This document shows, one piece after another, positions 1 through 8,205 of a DNA stretch of 49,799 nt (position 1 is the first letter of the stretch; every line of letters starts with the position of its first letter). The DNA comes from JBNKHG01 sp050290225. Its GTDB lineage: Bacteria > Pseudomonadota > Gammaproteobacteria > Pseudomonadales > Cellvibrionaceae. Below the pieces are notes generated by a model that saw only the letters and a list, made by a program, of their open reading frames with translations, made no database searches and was not told where the DNA came from. Both the position numbers and the translations under genes were made by a program. Where the stretch lies: NCBI GenBank assembly GCA_050290225.1, contig JBNKHG010000049.1, forward strand, positions 1-49,799, written 5' to 3'.

Positions 1-1
1 G

Positions 2-178
2 ACTATCACATCGTGCCTAAACCTTCTAATAAATGATATCCGAATAATATTTACCGACCTACCACAAAAAGATCTTGAATTTCAACAGGTTAATAGACTC
101 TCGAACCACATCATACCCACGGATTATTCAGAGGAACCATACTTTAAGTATCTCCAGGCGATCCCTAAATCGAGTTAA
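2..178 (+). CDS. Possible 3' end of an unknown gene, partial at the window edge
   Basis: One plus-strand frame is open from the first bases of the window to a TAA at 176-178, about 58 codons, in an AT-rich stretch where stops would be expected. The first part, up to about position 140, has no relation to the methyltransferase fragment that runs the opposite way. The last dozen codons lie antisense to that fragment. If real, this is the end of a gene that was cut and joined to the methyltransferase remnant at a breakpoint. I do not recognise the product. Chance openness is a serious alternative, so confidence is low. Confidence 0.25.
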   Translation, partial: TITSCLNLLINDIRIIFTDLPQKDLEFQQVNRLSNHIIPTDYSEEPYFKYLQAIPKSS

Positions 179-508
179 CCACTCTGAGTGCTCTAAACCG
201 TCTTCATCGTTTACAAACATTTGACCGGTGTTGTATGGCGGATCAATAAAGACACACTTCACCTGGCCAGCATACTTCTGCTCTAACGCCTTCAGCGCCA
301 ACAGGTTATCGCCATGTATCAAGATGTTGTCATCGAATGCTTTGGGTCCATTATTCTCATCAGCAAACAGATCATCCGCCAACTGCTCAGCTGCCTCACG
401 ACGATATGACAGCTCTTTATCTTCCAGCAGTATGCGAGGCTCCAACCTTGGTCTTTTCTCTTTACCAATCCAGGTCAATTCGAGCTTTTGCTTTGGTTTA
501 CTTGTCAT
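128..508 (-). pseudogene. Truncated adenine-specific DNA methyltransferase (type III Mod-like), N-terminal part only
   Basis: This is the last gene of the defence-type operon, 21 bases after the GHKL-nuclease gene. The 126-residue product starts like type III or solitary N6-adenine methyltransferases (LELTWIGKEKRPRLEPRI). It contains a substrate/cofactor region ILIHGDNLLALKAL and the catalytic motif FIDPPYNTG near residues 88-96, then EHSEWLTRFRDRLEILK. Family members continue for several hundred residues from here. This reading frame instead leaves the family after RDRLEILK and stops four codons later. The missing part would carry the S-adenosylmethionine motif and the target recognition domain, so the fragment should not methylate DNA alone. 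The sequence beyond it (1-127) does not resume the gene in any frame I read. This points to a rearrangement or insertion, not a point frameshift. Confidence 0.8.
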
Positions 509-529
509 TAACTCTGTTCCTAAATTACT

Positions 530-2446
530 TTACTGTGTTATGGGTAAGGTTGCTTGCTTCAACTCGGATGTTGTCATGGAGCTGTATTTTTCAAGCTTTT
601 CTCGCAGCCTGAATAATCTTCTGTCTGCCGCATCAATCAACGTGGAGAAGGTGATAGCCCGGATACGACCAATCCTTTTGCTTTGGTCATCACTGTCTTT
701 GATTTCTTTGTCCGTTGCCGTTTTGGGTTTTACACTCTCACCGACAACGAAGGCATTAACGTATGGAATCGACCTTAAGAAATCGCTGTAGGCAATATCC
801 TGAATGTAGCCATCGGCTTGATTCATTTCTTCACGGCCAATGGGAAATCCGCCACGCTTTACTTCGATCAGAAGAACTTTAGTAACCGTTGGCAGACCTT
901 CCTCATCGATGTCTTCTAATGCCTGTGCCCCGACGCTGGCATCCTTCAATACAACAATGTCTGGTCGCTTCTTAGCATTGTTGAATGCCTCAGGATCAAC
1001 GCGCTTGCCAAAGACCTGTTCAATGGTTTTGACCAAACCCACATTGGAAGAGTATTCCGAAGATTCAAACTCGGGACCAAAAATCCAACGAGCTTTTAGC
1101 AGCAATGGATGTATCGTATGTAGTTCATCCGCATCTTTGTCACCAGACAGGCGTCGGAGGGTTTCGATCACCTTGAGGCGCGCGTCAATTTCAGAAAGCG
1201 CTTTTAGCGCATCTTTGGCAGTCCATTCCTCCAATAGCTGATCCAGGGCATCGACATCGTCATGGGAAATACTGATCAGCTTACTCAGCAAACTTTGGCC
1301 AAGGTGAGATTTTTCCAGATTGATCGCTGCTTTTACAGCCAACTGCAGGACTCTCATATCCAGATCGGGATTGTCTTCCAGCATGGTATCAATAAATTCA
1401 GATACCTCGTTCCGCGCCAGCTGCGGCAGCTCGTCAAGCTCGGAACGATAGGAATTGAGGGCGGCTTCTTTGACTTCTTCAATTTCAGAACTGAATAATT
1501 CTTTTCGCTTTCCAGCAATATATTGGGCAAGCCCTTCCGCAACCTGATTAACGAAGTCACTTCTAGGCCTAAAGCCAGACCAATCTTCCAGTATTTCTTC
1601 TCGCAGGTCGTCCGTTTGTACAATAACGGCAAATCGTAGACTAAACTTTCTACGCGCATCGGCAAAAGAGACCGAGCCCAAGCGCCAATCCATATCACCA
1701 ACACGGCGACCACCTACCCAAATCCCCACGCCCTGAAATTTAGCGTTCTTTTTTGAAAGCTTGGTATCGACAATGGTGATTTTTAGGTTTGCGCCAGCTA
1801 TATCGAGCGTTTCTTCACTTAAAAGCCCCGGATGATCATCCAGCTTTACTTCTTTGCCATTGATGTATATGGCAAAGTCCGGCATGGAGATAAATCTTGT
1901 CGCCATCGCCTCCAGAATTCGCTCACCTGTCCAAAGGTTTTGGGTTACCGGAACGGTTAATCGGGTTCCATGGCCTTCACGAGGCTCGGAGTCCATTGAT
2001 ACCGCTTCTAAAGGGTTTTCTTGACTGCCGATTCGTATTGTCAGTTTGGTACACGAACCTTCACGCCAGGTTTCGACCGTATATTCATCGCCAAAACAAA
2101 GTAAACCATGCCTGCCAATACCGTTGCGACCAAATGCTTTGCGCTTGAGGTTTTTCCTCTCTTCGGGGAACGCCACATAGGGGCCTTGGTGTTGCAGGCG
2201 ATTGTAGCGCATCATCATCCACCGGGTTTTCAGATGCTCACTGGTCATGCCTATACCGTCATCAAGCACTTCAAGTGTCTGGTCAAATTCATCCGGCACG
2301 ACGATGTTGACCTTGCTTGCCCCAGCATCGTGAGCATTCGCGACCAATTCAGTCAGAGCGACAATAGGGTCATTTACGACCACACCCAACTCGCGTCGCA
2401 AATAGTTCTCTTCGTACCGTGTTTGAAAAAGATCCAGGCTTTCCAT
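530..2446 (-). CDS. GHKL (MORC/Hsp90-type) ATPase fused to a C-terminal PD-(D/E)XK-like nuclease domain
   Basis: This 638-residue protein has two recognisable halves. Residues about 25-165 carry the GHKL ATP-binding fold: N box ELVANAHDAGA (E34, N37, D40), G1 box DDGIGM (62-67), G2 box GRNGIGRHG (106-114) and a GHGT near 158-161. A helical middle follows. Residues about 450-560 look like a PD-(D/E)XK nuclease: RPDIVVL (D496), LLIEVKR (E528 and K530) and a QADGY segment (Q543) resembling the Q-motif of RecB-type nucleases. The ATG follows the AlbA_2 stop by two bases, so the genes are probably translationally coupled. ATP-driven conformational change that gates DNA cleavage is an inference from the domains. 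The nuclease assignment rests on motif reading and not on a search. Confidence 0.75.
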   Translation of the reverse strand: MESLDLFQTRYEENYLRRELGVVVNDPIVALTELVANAHDAGASKVNIVVPDEFDQTLEVLDDGIGMTSEHLKTRWMMMRYNRLQHQGPYVAFPEERKNLKRKAFGRNGIGRHGLLCFGDEYTVETWREGSCTKLTIRIGSQENPLEAVSMDSEPREGHGTRLTVPVTQNLWTGERILEAMATRFISMPDFAIYINGKEVKLDDHPGLLSEETLDIAGANLKITIVDTKLSKKNAKFQGVGIWVGGRRVGDMDWRLGSVSFADARRKFSLRFAVIVQTDDLREEILEDWSGFRPRSDFVNQVAEGLAQYIAGKRKELFSSEIEEVKEAALNSYRSELDELPQLARNEVSEFIDTMLEDNPDLDMRVLQLAVKAAINLEKSHLGQSLLSKLISISHDDVDALDQLLEEWTAKDALKALSEIDARLKVIETLRRLSGDKDADELHTIHPLLLKARWIFGPEFESSEYSSNVGLVKTIEQVFGKRVDPEAFNNAKKRPDIVVLKDASVGAQALEDIDEEGLPTVTKVLLIEVKRGGFPIGREEMNQADGYIQDIAYSDFLRSIPYVNAFVVGESVKPKTATDKEIKDSDDQSKRIGRIRAITFSTLIDAADRRLFRLREKLEKYSSMTTSELKQATLPITQ

Positions 2447-2448
2447 GC

Positions 2449-3756
2449 TTAATCCTTTGTTGCTGCAAATATCGTCAACTGTAACTCTTCACCTGCCATA
2501 CGATATTCTGGGCGCCGACCTGACAATTTTTCGGACTCATTGACGATCACAGGCACCCCTTCTCCGCGCTTGTCCATCATCATGGCTCGGCCTACGTTTG
2601 GACCGTAGGCCCTTTGTGCCTCTACCGTCACTGTGCCAAATATGACTGGCGGGTTTATGTTATCGACCGGGCATCTTGCCAGCAGCGTTGCTATAAGTTG
2701 ATTTCGCGTTGCCTGGCGCAATTCCAGATCACCCACTTCCAGCGTATTCACCAATGCACCAGGAGACGAGATAACCAGCCTATCCGCGAACATGTGCAGA
2801 CGAATTTTACTGCCATAGATCGCGTAATCGCGGTGGGCTACTGCATTGACCAGCGCTTCAAATACGGCCTTAAGGCTGTATTGGGGAATATCCTTTCTGC
2901 CGATGGTTTTGGTGGCTGCGGTTTTCATATTACGCTCAACAAACGCCAGCGCAGAGACAACTTGCGCATCCAAGGGGCCGGTAATGTCCTGTGCGTCCAA
3001 TTGATCGTTGGCATCCCGCTGAGTACCGGAATAACAAACCGCTTGAATGTACGCATCGGGAAGCCATTGGTGTGGCTCTGTAGTCGCCATTAGCGCACCA
3101 GCAACACTCAGGCGAACCTTGTCATCATCATCTTCAACCAACAGTTTTAACTTTTTAAATTGAATCGATGCTGGCTGGTCACCACGCAAAAAGCGTTCGG
3201 CCAAGCCTTCATCAAGATCTGAATCCTGGCTTCGTGGTACAGGTTGCTCGTCAAACCAGACCATACGCGCCTGGCTACGCTGCATCATCAGGCGCGCCAG
3301 GTAATCCGGTTTCATTTCCTTCTTGGACTCGTTGGCCCTGTGGAAATACTTGCCGTTGCTCACATGCACGAAGAGACTTTTGTCGATTTCGATGTAGATA
3401 ACTGGTTTTTGATTGCCCTCATGGTCGGGAATTTCAACCACTCGGGTATAGGGCGCGATTGGAGGGGTAATGTTGTCCTGGCAGGCGCGGGTAATCATGC
3501 CCTGAACAGCATCTAGGTGCTCTTGAGGAACCCCAGGAACCTCTCTGGGCTTTCCGGCCTGAACCTTGTCATTAACTCCCAGCAGTATTATTCCACCCTT
3601 AGTATTGGCAAAAGCAGCGATTTCGTCCGCCAGATCCTTTTGAGTAGGGCCTTCGATTTTGGCGCCTTTAAAAGTAACCTTTTTGAACTCGTAGCTCGAA
3701 TCTTCACCCAGTCGAATTTGATAGAGCAGTTCACGCACTAATTTTTCTCTATCCAT
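2449..3756 (-). CDS. AlbA_2 (Schlafen-type) protein with C-terminal GHKL ATPase domain
   Basis: The product has about 435 residues. The N-terminal 130 match the AlbA_2/Schlafen fold: SSYEFKKVTFKG near residues 20-30, then DLADEIAAFANTKGGIILLGV (about 41-61). The C-terminal part has the HATPase_c_4 arrangement of RecG-like transcriptional regulators: EALVNAVAHRDYA, then RLVISSPG. The gene starts inside the end of the helicase gene. ATG at 3756 is preferred because GGAG lies six bases upstream; ATG at 3768 is in the same frame and would add four residues. AlbA_2 domains occur in nucleic-acid-binding proteins, nucleases and regulators, so the exact role is open. In this operon it is probably a working part of the defence complex. 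Confidence 0.75.
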   Translation of the reverse strand: MDREKLVRELLYQIRLGEDSSYEFKKVTFKGAKIEGPTQKDLADEIAAFANTKGGIILLGVNDKVQAGKPREVPGVPQEHLDAVQGMITRACQDNITPPIAPYTRVVEIPDHEGNQKPVIYIEIDKSLFVHVSNGKYFHRANESKKEMKPDYLARLMMQRSQARMVWFDEQPVPRSQDSDLDEGLAERFLRGDQPASIQFKKLKLLVEDDDDKVRLSVAGALMATTEPHQWLPDAYIQAVCYSGTQRDANDQLDAQDITGPLDAQVVSALAFVERNMKTAATKTIGRKDIPQYSLKAVFEALVNAVAHRDYAIYGSKIRLHMFADRLVISSPGALVNTLEVGDLELRQATRNQLIATLLARCPVDNINPPVIFGTVTVEAQRAYGPNVGRAMMMDKRGEGVPVIVNESEKLSGRRPEYRMAGEELQLTIFAATKD

Positions 3757-6616
3757 TATTTTCTCCATGGTTCAGGGACCAGCGCATGGCAAACAGTCTG
3801 ATTTTCTCTTTTTTCATCGCGAGCTTTTCATCAATCTCATCGAGCAGACGATCTTCTTCTGCTTCAATCTTTTTCTTTTCTTCGTGGTAATTGAGCATGG
3901 CGTTGTCTCTTTCCCGCTCCAGCTGCTTCAACGCTCGTTGGGCATCCCGCTTTTCTGCCAGCGTGGCAAGTTGGCGATTGGCTTTACGCAGTGCCTTAAT
4001 TTCTTCATCCAGTTGCTTTGTCTTTAAATCTAACGCGAGGCGGCGATCCTCGGCCCAACGCTCCAGCTTTTCTGTTTCTTCTTCGTAATAGCGCTCAAGA
4101 TCTTGATTTACGGACTCTTCAATAGCCCTTTCCTCTTGGGCAGCGAGATTCTGGATCATCGCATCCTTGTTCAGCGATACAGTGCTACCTGTTGTTTTCC
4201 CTGGCTGCAGCAATAAGCGATCGATAGTTTCCGGCCTTAATGGCTCTTCGGTATCGGCAACACCCGCCAGGATCAAATGCTCAATTCTCTGGTTTTTGAT
4301 ACTAAAAACCAGCTTTTCCACCACCAGCTCACCTGTTTTTCCAATGAGTTGGCGCAAGTCAGGAAATTGCCCTTGAACATCTGGCTGGTAAACCATTTCC
4401 ACCACAGGAATATTAGCGTTATTCTGCTCACTAAGACTTTTTTCGTAATTCTCGATAAGCGTTTTGCCCAGCCCTTCATGAGGCCTAAAGAACTGCGCAT
4501 CAATCTCATCGGCTTTCTGCCAATTAACATCGTAGGTCTTTCCCTCGAAGACAAACTGATATTCATTCTTGCCAACTGAGAACCTCGCCTCCGGCAGCGC
4601 CATTTTCGCCAGCTTTAGCAATCGGTGATGATATTCACTGAGTTGTTCCCGTGTTTTTTCCCGAGTGATATTGAGCTGCTTAACCACCTCAGCATCAAAC
4701 CGCTCCAGCAATGATCGCCGCGCATCTCGATACTGTATTTCCAGTTGTTCGCTCATCTCTTGATTGAGTTGCGCGAACTCTGCATCAATCTGTTCATCAC
4801 TCCGACATTGCTGGTAGATATTGAGAATGCGCCGCTCTATATCTACCCCTGACTCGATAGAACCAAGAATTTCATCCGAAGCGCCAAATACCCCCTCAAA
4901 GAGCTGGAATTTCTGATTCAGCAATTCAAAGACACGTTCGTCTGCTCGATTTCCTTTATTAATAAAATTAACGATCAACACATCATGTTTTTGACCATAC
5001 CGATGAACACGGCCAATGCGCTGTTCCACACGCTGCGGATTCCAAGGTAAATCGTAATTAATCAACAGTGAGCAGAATTGTAGGTTGATGCCTTCCGCGC
5101 CAGCTTCGGTGCTTATCATGATGGCGGCATCATCCCGGAACTTATCAACTAGCGCCACTTTCATATCTGCGGTTTTGGAACCTGAAATACGTGAAGATCC
5201 CTGATGCTTCTCCATCCAGGCCGTGTAAATTTCTTTGGATACCGGATCGTTGTTGCTACCATTGAGCAACACGATTTTCCCCCGATAGCCCTCACGCTCA
5301 AGGCGCTCGCACAGCCATGTCTGTGTTCTGACAGACTCGGTAAAAATGACGGCTTTTCGCTGTCCACCCAGTCGTTCGGTGAAATCAAAGGCTTTTTCAA
5401 GCACACGAACCAAGGCTTCGGCCTTTGAATTTTGAGCAATATTCGCGGCCATGGAACGAAAATTTTTGAGCTTCTCGATTTCGGCCTGTAGGTCTTCCGG
5501 GTTAATGGACTCGGTATCCTCGGAGCCGTCTTCCCCAGTCTCATCCAACAAGTCATCTAACGCATCAAAATCACCCAGTGCCTCCACCAAATCAGCTTTC
5601 TGCTCCAGGCGTGCAATCATGGTTTCCAACGTGCCTTGAATCGCATAGCTTGAGGAAGCCAAAATCTTGCGAATGACCAAAGTGACAAGATGGCGAGCAC
5701 CACTTTTTATGGCCAAAATATTTGGATCTTGCAGGTAGGATGAAAACGCGGAATACAAGTCCAACTCTTCTTGTGAAGGACGAAAATCCTCAGTCATGGA
5801 GTAGCGGCGAGTGAATTTGATACCACCTTCTTCTTGGACCTGGCGACGCAGGGTTCGGTGGCACACCTTAGACAGGCGATCACTCAACAAAGCTAACTCA
5901 GTCTCCTCCAATTTCGGCTTGGAATAACGGGCCTTAAAAGAATCCAGGCTGCCAAAGAAATGAGGATCGATAATGGAGACCAAACCATAAAGTTCCAGGA
6001 GGTTGTTTTGCATGGGCGTTGCTGAAAGCAATACCTTTGGCCGCCCCGTCAGCGCTTCATCCAGCTTTTTCGCTGTTATTGCTCCAGATTTCTTATAAAC
6101 GTTGCGCAGTTTATGAGCTTCATCGAACACCACTGTATCCCAGGGTATCAATGACAGTTCCTGGTCTTTCCGAGATGCGAATTCATAAGAGCAGATAACA
6201 ATTGCTGGCTCGCCCAAAGCCACTTCAACATCAAAAGGGTTGCCAATACCTTCTTTTCTAAGTTTATTGAAATTTTTTGCTTCCAGTATGACCGATGGCA
6301 GCGAAAACTTTTCTTCTAATTCCTGGCTCCATTGTTTGCGTAGTGTCGCCGGGACAATCAATAATAATTTACGGCGATGCTCTGCCCACTTCTGGCTTAG
6401 CACAAGACTGGCTTCTATGGTTTTACCAAGACCAACTTCGTCGGCAAGGATCACACCTTGCGATAGCGGCGACTCCAAGGCGAACAAGGCGGCCTGCACC
6501 TGATGGGGGTTCATATCGACCTTGGCTGACGCAATTGTCTGCGTCAGGGTTTCCTCGGCTTTACCCTCCAGGGACAGCCAATGGGCAAGGTACCCGACCT
6601 GATAGTCCGTGTACAT
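3749..6616 (-). CDS. SNF2/RapA-like DEAH helicase (ATP-dependent DNA translocase) with long C-terminal coiled coil
   Basis: The 955-residue protein shows a full superfamily 2 motor: Walker A DEVGLGKTIEAS (59-70), Walker B VVFDEAH (162-168), motif III SAT (198-200), motif V EAGAEGINLQ (504-513) and motif VI QRIGRVHRYGQ (532-542). Residues about 800-945 are charged and heptad-like, rich in Glu, Lys and Arg, as expected for a coiled coil. The layout resembles RapA and the SNF2-type helicases of defence operons; a role in transcription recycling is less likely given the neighbours. Its ATG abuts the stop of the upstream ribbon-helix-helix gene (TAG then ATG), and its end overlaps the AlbA_2 start. 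Both point to a single transcript. Confidence 0.85.
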   Translation of the reverse strand: MYTDYQVGYLAHWLSLEGKAEETLTQTIASAKVDMNPHQVQAALFALESPLSQGVILADEVGLGKTIEASLVLSQKWAEHRRKLLLIVPATLRKQWSQELEEKFSLPSVILEAKNFNKLRKEGIGNPFDVEVALGEPAIVICSYEFASRKDQELSLIPWDTVVFDEAHKLRNVYKKSGAITAKKLDEALTGRPKVLLSATPMQNNLLELYGLVSIIDPHFFGSLDSFKARYSKPKLEETELALLSDRLSKVCHRTLRRQVQEEGGIKFTRRYSMTEDFRPSQEELDLYSAFSSYLQDPNILAIKSGARHLVTLVIRKILASSSYAIQGTLETMIARLEQKADLVEALGDFDALDDLLDETGEDGSEDTESINPEDLQAEIEKLKNFRSMAANIAQNSKAEALVRVLEKAFDFTERLGGQRKAVIFTESVRTQTWLCERLEREGYRGKIVLLNGSNNDPVSKEIYTAWMEKHQGSSRISGSKTADMKVALVDKFRDDAAIMISTEAGAEGINLQFCSLLINYDLPWNPQRVEQRIGRVHRYGQKHDVLIVNFINKGNRADERVFELLNQKFQLFEGVFGASDEILGSIESGVDIERRILNIYQQCRSDEQIDAEFAQLNQEMSEQLEIQYRDARRSLLERFDAEVVKQLNITREKTREQLSEYHHRLLKLAKMALPEARFSVGKNEYQFVFEGKTYDVNWQKADEIDAQFFRPHEGLGKTLIENYEKSLSEQNNANIPVVEMVYQPDVQGQFPDLRQLIGKTGELVVEKLVFSIKNQRIEHLILAGVADTEEPLRPETIDRLLLQPGKTTGSTVSLNKDAMIQNLAAQEERAIEESVNQDLERYYEEETEKLERWAEDRRLALDLKTKQLDEEIKALRKANRQLATLAEKRDAQRALKQLERERDNAMLNYHEEKKKIEAEEDRLLDEIDEKLAMKKEKIRLFAMRWSLNHGENNG

Positions 6617-6808
6617 CTAGGCTTTCCCCCCGGCCTTTGATGCGCTTTCCAGTGGGTTGTAGCCCTTATCTGAATCCACCCTGTCTAAAAACTCGCCAAC
6701 CGCTTGCCGCACTACCCAAGCGACAGATAGGCCATTGGCCTCAGCGAGGGCCTGCAATTTTTCATATTGGTCAGAGGGCAGCGAAACCGTGGTCCTGACA
6801 GTTTTCAT
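6617..6808 (-). CDS. Ribbon-helix-helix (CopG/Arc-type) small protein, leader gene of the helicase operon
   Basis: This 63-residue protein begins VRTTVSLPSDQYEKLQALAE and continues with a helix SVAWVVRQAVGEFLDRV. That is the strand-helix-helix pattern of Arc/CopG DNA-binding proteins and of type II antitoxins. A GGGGAA Shine-Dalgarno sequence precedes the ATG. There is no gap to the helicase gene, which begins on the next base after the stop. It is most likely an autoregulator of the operon; an antitoxin role is possible, but no small toxin gene lies next to it. Confidence 0.75.
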   Translation of the reverse strand: MKTVRTTVSLPSDQYEKLQALAEANGLSVAWVVRQAVGEFLDRVDSDKGYNPLESASKAGGKA

Positions 6809-7035
6809 CGAGTTCCCCTTTTATCGGGCTTCTTTATATTCGGGCCTGGGTTGAATTGAGTAGCGCAGTCATCAATCTGCATCACATTGCATCATTTTAC
6901 AGGTATAGCCCAGATATGCCAGCACAACAAACGCCAAGCCGACACAGGTAATATCAGCGCAAAAAAGGGGAAGATACGAGGTGGCAATGAGAAAGGAAGC
7001 CAGCAGGGTGGGACCTGAAGCTGTGTGTAATCAGG
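6809..7035. other. Intergenic region upstream of the helicase operon
   Basis: These 227 bases separate the ribbon-helix-helix gene from the XRE gene and must hold the operon promoter. Apart from the GGGGAA ribosome site near 6817-6823 and two TGCATCA direct repeats around 6878-6895, I see no convincing -35/-10 pair and no clear terminator for the XRE gene. Confidence 0.4.
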
Positions 7036-7266
7036 CTACTTGAGGTAATCCAGCCCTGCATGGACATCGACGCCCAGCGCTTCACAATAGAGGCTGTACT
7101 CAAACACATCCAACCGCCGTTCCATGGTTTCTACTTTCTGCACAAAGGAATGCGGCTCATCCAATCGACTGGCGAGTTCACGCATGCTGATGCCCTGATT
7201 CACTCTAGCCTGTTTCAGCCACGCGACCAGACTTGCATATTTTGAGGATGTGATAGCCTTTTGCAT
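7036..7266 (-). CDS. XRE-family helix-turn-helix regulator
   Basis: A 76-residue protein that is almost entirely an HTH_3 domain: LVAWLKQARVNQGISMRELASRL, then EPHSFVQKVETMERRLDVFEYSLYCEALGVD. This matches the five-helix Cro/C1 fold. Stand-alone small XRE proteins of this kind often repress their own promoter and a divergent one. Two identical palindromes lie just upstream, between this gene and the divergent lipoprotein gene, as expected for such a repressor. The ATG at 7264-7266 is only three bases from the first palindrome, so binding there should block its own initiation. Confidence 0.8.
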   Translation of the reverse strand: MQKAITSSKYASLVAWLKQARVNQGISMRELASRLDEPHSFVQKVETMERRLDVFEYSLYCEALGVDVHAGLDYLK

Positions 7267-7268
7267 GC

Positions 7269-7285
7269 GTACCGATTATTGGTAC
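7269..7285. promoter_or_regulatory. Palindromic operator 1 of the XRE/lipoprotein divergent region
   Basis: GTACC, seven bases, then GGTAC: a perfect inverted repeat immediately upstream of the XRE start codon. It has the same half-sites and spacing as the copy at 7296-7312. Assignment to the XRE protein is inferred from position. Confidence 0.6.
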
Positions 7286-7295
7286 GATTGCCGAT

Positions 7296-7312
7296 GTACC
7301 AAAAACAGGTAC
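7296..7312. promoter_or_regulatory. Palindromic operator 2 of the XRE/lipoprotein divergent region
   Basis: Second GTACC-N7-GGTAC palindrome, with its centre 27 bases from the first, about two and a half helical turns away. It lies 35 bases before the lipoprotein start, so one dimer per site could control both directions. Confidence 0.6.
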
Positions 7313-7346
7313 ACGGAAATCAATCATGCACAGGAGGCCCTTTCAC

Positions 7347-8189
7347 ATGCTCAGGCAGCTTCTATTGTACGCCATCTTGGTAATGGCGGGATGCAGCACC
7401 ACACCCATTGCCTATACGCCGCAGGATTCCTACGCACTCAATATCGCCCGGGCAGCCGGTATTGATGCCAAGCTCAAAGATACCGAGCTACCGAAAGATA
7501 CAATCTCCGATATCACAGACTCTTCTGGCTACGGCTTTGTACTGGCCGCGTCCGGGTACAATGCGCCAATTCCTGGCTTGTCGCCCTCACAAATGGCAGG
7601 GATGAACTTCGCCGCTTGGCTACTCGCGCCGGAAGCCGATTCTGCTCGCAATAGTATGATTGCCTGGATGCCGGAAAGCATCGCTCAGAATTCCCCCAAG
7701 GAGACTTTGGCAGATCTGCTTTTGGATGCAGCCAGTCAAGGTGTTCGGGATCTGGGCTTTACGCCTGTTCAGGAAATCGCCAAAGGCGGTACCGACAAAA
7801 CCGGTATTGGCATCTATGTGACAGGGCGCAATGACGACATATGCCAAGACAATCAATACGGTAAATCGAACTGTTGGATCAGCTTTGCTATCCGAGATGC
7901 CGAACTGATCACGCCGCCACCCTTTGCCGGAGAGGGTAAAAGCAAGGCCTGGTTTTTTGATCCCAGTGCCAATGTCCACAGCCGCTTTGTCTTCCCCAAG
8001 AACCATCCTGGTTTCAATGAGCTGGATCTGTTGCTGGCGACCAGTAAACATTTGCCGGAGTGGATCTATTTTTACGTTGCTCCCAACAAGGTGTTCGCTG
8101 GCAAAGAGCAACCGATTAAAGTGCCATTGCTTGTGCAGCAGGGCCAGATTCACTACTTCGTGAAAGCCGCCTCTTCGGCTGAACAGTAA
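7347..8189 (+). CDS. Predicted lipoprotein of unknown function
   Basis: The product has 280 residues and starts with a lipoprotein signal: MLRQLLLYAILVMAGC, where Cys15 would be lipidated. ATG at 7347 is chosen because AGGAGG ends nine bases before it; an in-frame ATG at 7326 lacks such a site and would spoil the signal peptide. The mature part has no motif I recognise. It is soluble-looking, with two cysteines in the NDDICQDNQYGKSNC segment that could form a disulfide. The next gene, a membrane protein, follows within about 20 bases, so the two probably form an operon controlled by the XRE operators. Confidence 0.7.
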   Translation: MLRQLLLYAILVMAGCSTTPIAYTPQDSYALNIARAAGIDAKLKDTELPKDTISDITDSSGYGFVLAASGYNAPIPGLSPSQMAGMNFAAWLLAPEADSARNSMIAWMPESIAQNSPKETLADLLLDAASQGVRDLGFTPVQEIAKGGTDKTGIGIYVTGRNDDICQDNQYGKSNCWISFAIRDAELITPPPFAGEGKSKAWFFDPSANVHSRFVFPKNHPGFNELDLLLATSKHLPEWIYFYVAPNKVFAGKEQPIKVPLLVQQGQIHYFVKAASSAEQ

Positions 8190-8205
8190 TAGGATGGTGT
8201 ACGGT

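Noticed and set aside
228..791. Long plus-strand open frame (187 codons) opposite the methylase and GHKL-nuclease genes
   Set aside because: It spans two well-supported minus-strand genes and the gap between them, is Ser-rich and low in complexity, and has no ribosome site: an antisense shadow.
6617..7266. Toxin-antitoxin pair formed by the RHH and XRE genes
   Set aside because: The two genes are 227 bases apart and both are DNA-binding proteins; no toxin-like partner is adjacent to either.
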